Shown here piece by piece: positions 14,764-18,899 of a DNA stretch of 18,899 nt. Both the position numbers and the translations under genes were made by a program. Position 1 is the first letter of the stretch. Each line of letters starts with the position of its first letter. Below the pieces are notes generated by a model, which saw nothing but the letters and a program-made list of their open reading frames with translations, had not been told where the DNA came from and did not search any database. The stretch lies in contig DMRT01000241.1 of the NCBI GenBank assembly GCA_003455235.1, positions 1-18,899 of the forward strand, read 5' to 3'. The stretch comes from Chitinophagaceae bacterium. Lineage in GTDB: Bacteria; Bacteroidota; Bacteroidia; Chitinophagales; Chitinophagaceae.

Positions 14764-16800
14764 CGGCATCTTCAGCACTTTTACAAACACGTCATCGCTG
14801 GAAGTGCATCCACCTTCGGCGGTAACCCTCAGTGTATATGTGATGTCGTTCTGCGGCGCAATGCAGGTTGGATTGGGAATGTTTATGCTGTTCAGGTAAG
14901 TGGATGGCGTCCACAGATACTGCAGCTGGTTGCCGCTTACCTGGGAGAGCAGGGTAACCCGCCCGCCGGATAATACCACCCTGTCGGGACCGGCATATAC
15001 TGTTGGATACGGGTACACCGTAATTTGTTTGGAAACGGTATCGCTGTAACAACCATGACTGTTGATCGTATACAAGGTTACCGAATATGTTTGTACAGAC
15101 GAATACGTGTAGGTAAAGCTTGCGGTGGTTCTTACCGATCCGTCGCCCAGGGTCCAGTTCCATTGCAGGGTGGTTCCATCCATGGGGTTGGTCATATCGG
15201 TCATCGTTACGGCGTCGCCGATGCAGAGCGATGGCTTGCTGAAACTGAAATCCGTTCTGGGTTGCGGATGAATATTAGTAAAGACGATGGTCGTATCATG
15301 CACACAACCGCCGTTACTGGTCACCCGAAGGTTTACATTGAATGGCCCGGCCGAATTATATCTATGCGCTGGATCTTTCAGTGCGGAGGTATTGTTGGGT
15401 GTGCTTGCCGGGTCGCCAAAATTCCACAGGTATTGAAAAGTATTTTCTGTGCCATCAGCGATGGTTGAACGGTTAATGAAGTTTGCCACTGCATTGGGTA
15501 AACACAATGAAGCCGGCATGCTGAAATTGGCAACGGGCTTTGGTAAAATGGTAAAAGGAATAAAGGTTCCGGCAACAGATGGGGTATCGCATTTACTGAG
15601 TAAAGTATTGCCATCATTGCCCCGTTGTAAAACAACCCGGAAACTGCCTGGGACGGTCATGCCGCTGGAAAGCCTGATGATGATCCTTGTGGTGAGGCCA
15701 TTGGCACAATATGCCGGCAATGCACTACTGATAGAGGTTGCGTAGGGACCGGTAATGATGAAGTCGGAACCATTGGGAGCAAGGGAACTGCACTGAACAG
15801 AATCAGCCATCAGCAATATTAGAGAATCGCTGCTGCAGCGGTTGTTCAGGATGGTGTCCATGGGAACGGGCACCGATGAAAGCACGGTAAAGGGAAGCCG
15901 TTCATCAACCGGGATCTCATTATCGCAGAGATCAAGTATTGTATTGACATCATTTCCGTGCTGTGCAATGAGATCATAATTACCGAATGGAAGCGGCTGA
16001 CTGAAGGTAAGTAATACAGAATCGGTATCAAATCCATTGCTGCAGTTGATACCGGCTGCAGCAATCACGTTGGCAAGCGGGGGAAAGATCCTGAAATCGG
16101 AACCATTCGGGGCAATGCTGACACACTTCATCCGCTTGTTCAGTTTTACCATCACCTGGGTGGCATCGCAGCTCGCCCGGTTGGCATTGGCCATATGGGG
16201 CGGCAGGGTATCGGTGATCACGGCGGTATTGCCGGGGCCGCCGAATGAAAGTGTATAACCAAGCTGGGTATCTTCAAAATGACTTACCAGTAAAAGATAG
16301 TTGCGCCCGGCAACCAGGTCGGGCATGCTGCTGAAAAGATTTACTCCGGCACCGGAACATTCAATCAGCGACACGCCGCCTAACGCATCCGAAGCGCCGG
16401 TGAGTCCTTTTTCACCCGACCAGTTACAGGCCACAAACAAGGATGGGTCGGTATACACATCGGATGGGTTCCGGCCGGTTACATCAAAGAGCTGCCAGTC
16501 GTAATCTTCATTGATGTCATCGGGCAGTATTAAAAAAGAAAGTTTGCCACTGACAAAGCAGGTGAATTTATACCAGTAGGGATTTTTATTGGTGATGATG
16601 CCGGAGGGATCGGGGCAGGGGCTGATCATCAGAGCGCCGCCACAGGTGGGTACGATGCCCTGGTGAAACAGGGAAGTACCGCACACGGGAAAAGCAGTTT
16701 CTGGATTTTGCCCGAGGGTGGTACAGGGCACCTGGGAAAATAAACCGCCTGTTGAAATGAAAACGGCAACCGTTACTATGGAGAGTTTTTTCAGCAGCAT
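14506..16800 (-). CDS. Secreted PKD-domain protein with type IX (type B) sorting domain
   Basis: A 764-residue exported protein. Residues 1-23 are a signal peptide (MLLKKLS, hydrophobic core, FSQ cleavage region). Residues 24-190 form a Cys-containing N-terminal module (PYWYKFTC, then DYDWQLFDVTG, then NYLLLVSHFEDTQLGYTLSF) of the jelly-roll kind often found at the front of Bacteroidota surface proteins. Residues about 205-308 and 318-420 are two tandem copies of a Cys-rich ~100-residue domain (shared APNGSDF, C.NG, HGND/RGNDGNTLL, LCDN/KCD). PKD domains lie at about 423-515 (YLWNFGD) and 516-600 (WNWTLGDGS), with a PKD-like unit at 600-678. Residues 680-764 are the sorting domain (RIPNTFTPNGDGINDVW, WDGKYKG). 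It follows accD by 47 bases on the same strand and may be co-transcribed. Partner and ligand are unknown. Confidence 0.92.
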   Translation of the reverse strand: MLLKKLSIVTVAVFISTGGLFSQVPCTTLGQNPETAFPVCGTSLFHQGIVPTCGGALMISPCPDPSGIITNKNPYWYKFTCFVSGKLSFLILPDDINEDYDWQLFDVTGRNPSDVYTDPSLFVACNWSGEKGLTGASDALGGVSLIECSGAGVNLFSSMPDLVAGRNYLLLVSHFEDTQLGYTLSFGGPGNTAVITDTLPPHMANANRASCDATQVMVKLNKRMKCVSIAPNGSDFRIFPPLANVIAAAGINCSNGFDTDSVLLTFSQPLPFGNYDLIAQHGNDVNTILDLCDNEIPVDERLPFTVLSSVPVPMDTILNNRCSSDSLILLMADSVQCSSLAPNGSDFIITGPYATSISSALPAYCANGLTTRIIIRLSSGMTVPGSFRVVLQRGNDGNTLLSKCDTPSVAGTFIPFTILPKPVANFSMPASLCLPNAVANFINRSTIADGTENTFQYLWNFGDPASTPNNTSALKDPAHRYNSAGPFNVNLRVTSNGGCVHDTTIVFTNIHPQPRTDFSFSKPSLCIGDAVTMTDMTNPMDGTTLQWNWTLGDGSVRTTASFTYTYSSVQTYSVTLYTINSHGCYSDTVSKQITVYPYPTVYAGPDRVVLSGGRVTLLSQVSGNQLQYLWTPSTYLNSINIPNPTCIAPQNDITYTLRVTAEGGCTSSDDVFVKVLKMPRIPNTFTPNGDGINDVWTIQYLEDYPNNRLQVFTRAGQLVYESRGNYKAWDGKYKGKPLPYDTYYYILEPGSGREPVTGYVTIIK

Positions 16801-16847
16801 ATTTTTGGGTGCAGCCGCATCATCTCCGGGTTACGAACTGGCGGCTG

Positions 16848-17759
16848 TCAGCTTTTGAAGAGCAGCAACAAGTTAGCCAATTTTTCCTTCAGCTCCTTAC
16901 GGTGTACGATGAAATCGAGGAACCCATGTTCCAGCAAAAATTCGCTGCGCTGGAATCCTTCGGGCAGGTCTTTTTTGATGGTTTCCTTGATCACCCTCGG
17001 ACCGGCAAAGCCGATTAGGGCGCCGGGTTCGCCGCAGATCACATCGCCCAGCATGGCGAATGAAGCGGTGGTGCCGCCGAAAGTTGGATCGGTGCACAAA
17101 GAGATGTAGGGTATTTTGGCATCGCTGAGCTGCGATAATTTACCGGAGGTTTTGGCGAGCTGCATCAGGGAGAAAGCGCTTTCCATCATCCGGGCTCCGC
17201 CGCTTTTGTTGATGATCATGAACGGGATATTGTGTTCAAGGCAATAGTCGCAGCCGCGGCTGATCTTTTCGCCCATCACGCTTCCCAGGCTTCCGCCGAT
17301 GAATTCAAAATCCATACAGGCCACCACCAGGTCGTGCCCGTTTACTTTGCCATGTGCCACGGTCATGGAATCGTGGATGCCGGTCTTGGAATAGGTTTCT
17401 TCCAGGCGTTTGTCGTATGGTTTCAGGTCTACAAAATGCAGAAAATCTTTTGAGCGGATGTTGGCAAAAAGTTCAATGTGCTCATCGTTGTCGAAAATGA
17501 TCTCAAAGTATTCGTCGCTGCCGATGCGGTGATGGTATTCACACTTCGGGCAAACAAAATTATTCTCACTCAGCTCCGAAACGGTGCAGGTGTATTTGCA
17601 GGAGGGACATTTTGACCACAATCCTTCCGGGGCGTCTTTTTTATCCTTGGTGGAAGTGAGGATGCCTTTCTTCATACGTTTGAACCAGCTGCTCTTCACT
17701 TCGTCAGACGGGTCTCCTTCACCGGCAAGACTGGCATCGAAATCTTCTTCTTTTTTCAT
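16848..17759 (-). CDS. accD: Acetyl-CoA carboxylase carboxyltransferase subunit beta
   Basis: This is a 303-residue subunit of acetyl-CoA carboxylase. Together with AccA it transfers the carboxyl group from carboxybiotin to acetyl-CoA, making malonyl-CoA for fatty-acid synthesis. The zinc ribbon uses C51, C54, C70 and C73 (CPSC ... CPKC). The crotonase-fold core includes [16 protein letters not shown], the [10 protein letters not shown] segment, [16 protein letters not shown] and [12 protein letters not shown]. About 24 residues precede the point matching the start of the E. coli protein ([11 protein letters not shown]); an in-frame GTG at residue 21 is an alternative start, but ATG 17759 is kept. 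No promoter box is seen in the 100 bases upstream, so it may be transcribed from fbaB or through the GTTT-rich element between them. Confidence 0.96.
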   Translation of the reverse strand: MKKEEDFDASLAGEGDPSDEVKSSWFKRMKKGILTSTKDKKDAPEGLWSKCPSCKYTCTVSELSENNFVCPKCEYHHRIGSDEYFEIIFDNDEHIELFANIRSKDFLHFVDLKPYDKRLEETYSKTGIHDSMTVAHGKVNGHDLVVACMDFEFIGGSLGSVMGEKISRGCDYCLEHNIPFMIINKSGGARMMESAFSLMQLAKTSGKLSQLSDAKIPYISLCTDPTFGGTTASFAMLGDVICGEPGALIGFAGPRVIKETIKKDLPEGFQRSEFLLEHGFLDFIVHRKELKEKLANLLLLFKS

Positions 17760-17767
17760 GTGTGTAG

Positions 17768-17846
17768 GTTTAAGGGTTTAGGGGTTGATGAGTTTAGATG
17801 CTTAGAATTTACGAATACTAAACCTCTGAACCCCAAACCCCTAAAC
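17768..17846. repeat. GTTTAGGG-rich imperfect inverted repeat between fbaB and accD
   Basis: The left arm 17768-17797 and right arm 17818-17846 pair with one single-base bulge and about five mismatches, around a 20-base interior. The arms consist of reiterated GTTTAGGG-like units (GTTTAAGGG TTTAGGGG on one side, CCCCAAACCCCTAAAC on the other). It starts 14 bases after the fbaB stop on the minus strand, so it may terminate or attenuate that transcript. It resembles the element at 12326-12423. Confidence 0.62.
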
Positions 17847-17859
17847 GTTTTAAACAACA

Positions 17860-18899
17860 TTATGCTATTGTAATACTCTTATCCAGATAAACATCCTGTA
17901 TGGCATTCAGTAATTCCACGCCGTCTTTCATCGGCTTCTGGAATGCTTTCCGTCCGCTGATGAGGCCCATACCACCGGCCCGCTTGTTGATCACGGCCGT
18001 AGTAACTGCTTCGGCCAGGTCGGTAGCACCTTTACTTTCGCCGCCGCTGTTGATCAATCCAACTTTACCCATATAGCATCCGGCCACCTGGTAGCGGGCC
18101 AGGTCAATCGGGTGGTCGGTGGTCAGTTTAGAATATACAAGGGGGGAGGTTTTGCCGTGTTTGGTGGCATTGTACCCGCCGTTGTTGGTAGGCAGTTTCT
18201 GTTTGATGATGTCGGCCTGGATGGTGACGCCGAGGTGGTTGGCCTGGCCGGTGAGGTCGGCGGCGGTGTGGTAGTCGACGCCATCTTTTTTAAAGGCGTT
18301 GTTGCGGGTGTAGCACCACAGGATAGTAGCCATGCCCAGTTCGTGGGCCAGTTCGAAGGCCTGGCTGACTTCCACGATCTGGCGGCCGCTTTCGGGCGAA
18401 CCGAAATAAATGGTGGCTCCTACGGCCACAGCGCCCATATTCCAGGCATCGCGGATGGTGCCGAACATGATCTGGTCGAACTTGTTGGGGTAGGTGAGAA
18501 ACTCGTTATGGTTGATCTTCACCATGAACGGGATCTTGTGCGCGTACTTGCGGGCCACCGAGCCCAGCACGCCGAACGTCGACGCCACGGCATTGCAGCC
18601 GCCCTCGATCGCCAGCTGGACGATGGCCTCGGGATCGAAGTAAACCGGGTTCTTCGCGAAGCTCGCACCGCCCGAGTGCTCGATGCCCTGGTCGACCGGC
18701 AGGATGGAAAGGTAGCCTGTGCCGCCGAGCCGGCCGCTGCGGAACATCCGCTCGAGGTTGCCCAGCACGCGGTTGTTGCGGTCGGACGCCGACCAGATGC
18801 GGTCGATGAAGTCGGGTCCGGGCAGGTGCAGCATCGACTTGGGCACCGTCTTGCACTGGTGGTTGAGGAGGCTGTCCGCCTTGTCGCCGAGCAGTTGGA
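17860..18899 (-). CDS. fbaB: Class I fructose-bisphosphate aldolase, FbaB/DhnA type (5' end outside window)
   Basis: This Schiff-base aldolase interconverts fructose 1,6-bisphosphate with dihydroxyacetone phosphate and glyceraldehyde 3-phosphate. A GTG at 18846 is not the true start: the frame stays open to the window edge and encodes LLNHQC then [11 protein letters not shown], which belong to the family's N-terminus. Landmarks are [20 protein letters not shown], the [21 protein letters not shown] segment, [26 protein letters not shown], and INSGGESKG of the phosphate-binding loop. The gene has two compositional halves. From 18541 to the edge it is about 67% GC, with all eight lysines AAG and all five glutamates GAG. 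Below about 18400 all seven glutamates are GAA and most lysines AAA. The reading frame and family match are unbroken across the change. Confidence 0.93.
   Translation of the reverse strand, partial: QLLGDKADSLLNHQCKTVPKSMLHLPGPDFIDRIWSASDRNNRVLGNLERMFRSGRLGGTGYLSILPVDQGIEHSGGASFAKNPVYFDPEAIVQLAIEGGCNAVASTFGVLGSVARKYAHKIPFMVKINHNEFLTYPNKFDQIMFGTIRDAWNMGAVAVGATIYFGSPESGRQIVEVSQAFELAHELGMATILWCYTRNNAFKKDGVDYHTAADLTGQANHLGVTIQADIIKQKLPTNNGGYNATKHGKTSPLVYSKLTTDHPIDLARYQVAGCYMGKVGLINSGGESKGATDLAEAVTTAVINKRAGGMGLISGRKAFQKPMKDGVELLNAIQDVYLDKSITIA

Noticed and set aside
17761..17850. GTTTAGGG-like units resembling eukaryotic telomere repeats
   Set aside because: Only a few degenerate units arranged as an inverted repeat between two bacterial genes; far better explained as an intergenic hairpin element.

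Overview
The window is a stretch of chromosome, or a metagenomic contig, from a member of the Bacteroidota, most likely close to Chitinophagaceae. Four things point there: a groEL tail ending in a GGMGGY-type repeat, two very large secreted proteins with the C-terminal type IX (type B) sorting domain, promoters of the Bacteroidota form (TTTG-N19-TAnnTTTG), and A-rich start regions without Shine-Dalgarno sequences. GC is near 50% in the segment I counted, with two exceptions: an AT-rich ATPase gene (12958-14454) and the extreme right end, which is about 67% GC.

Layout, left to right. 1-255: 3' end of groEL (+). 256-595: a terminator-like hairpin, a probable 32-residue small ORF (+), and a 14-bp-stem bidirectional terminator. 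596-6067: an 1823-residue modular secreted protein (-) with three tandem ~364-residue modules, five ~90-residue Ig-like repeats and a sorting domain. 6196-6924: a CPBP-family membrane protease homologue (+). 6973-7704: a lipoprotein (-) with a ten-proline linker and two alpha/beta-barrel-like repeats. 7840-9857: a three-gene operon (-) with its own promoter: tandem-HU-like membrane protein, YhhN/TMEM86-like protein, SET-domain protein. 10034-12319: an operon (+) of a small two-helix membrane protein, an FKBP-type lipoprotein and L-serine dehydratase. 12418-12855: smpB (-). 12958-14454: an AT-rich P-loop ATPase (-), probably acquired. 14506-16800: a second type IX-secreted PKD protein (-). 16848-17759: accD (-). 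17860-18899: class I fructose-bisphosphate aldolase fbaB (-), cut by the window edge.

How it fits together. Core functions are groEL, smpB, accD, fbaB and sdaA (chaperone, ribosome rescue, fatty-acid synthesis, glycolysis/gluconeogenesis, serine catabolism). They are interspersed with surface and envelope genes: two type IX substrates, two lipoproteins and several membrane proteins. I see no rRNA, tRNA, CRISPR array, transposase or integrase.

Most worth a second look: the abrupt codon-usage and GC switch inside fbaB, which could be an assembly chimera or an intragenic mosaic; the AT-rich ATPase between conserved genes; the tiny ORF behind groEL; the HU-like / YhhN / SET operon; two related GTTT-rich intergenic inverted repeats; and the 1823-residue protein whose signal-peptide core lies upstream of any usual start codon.
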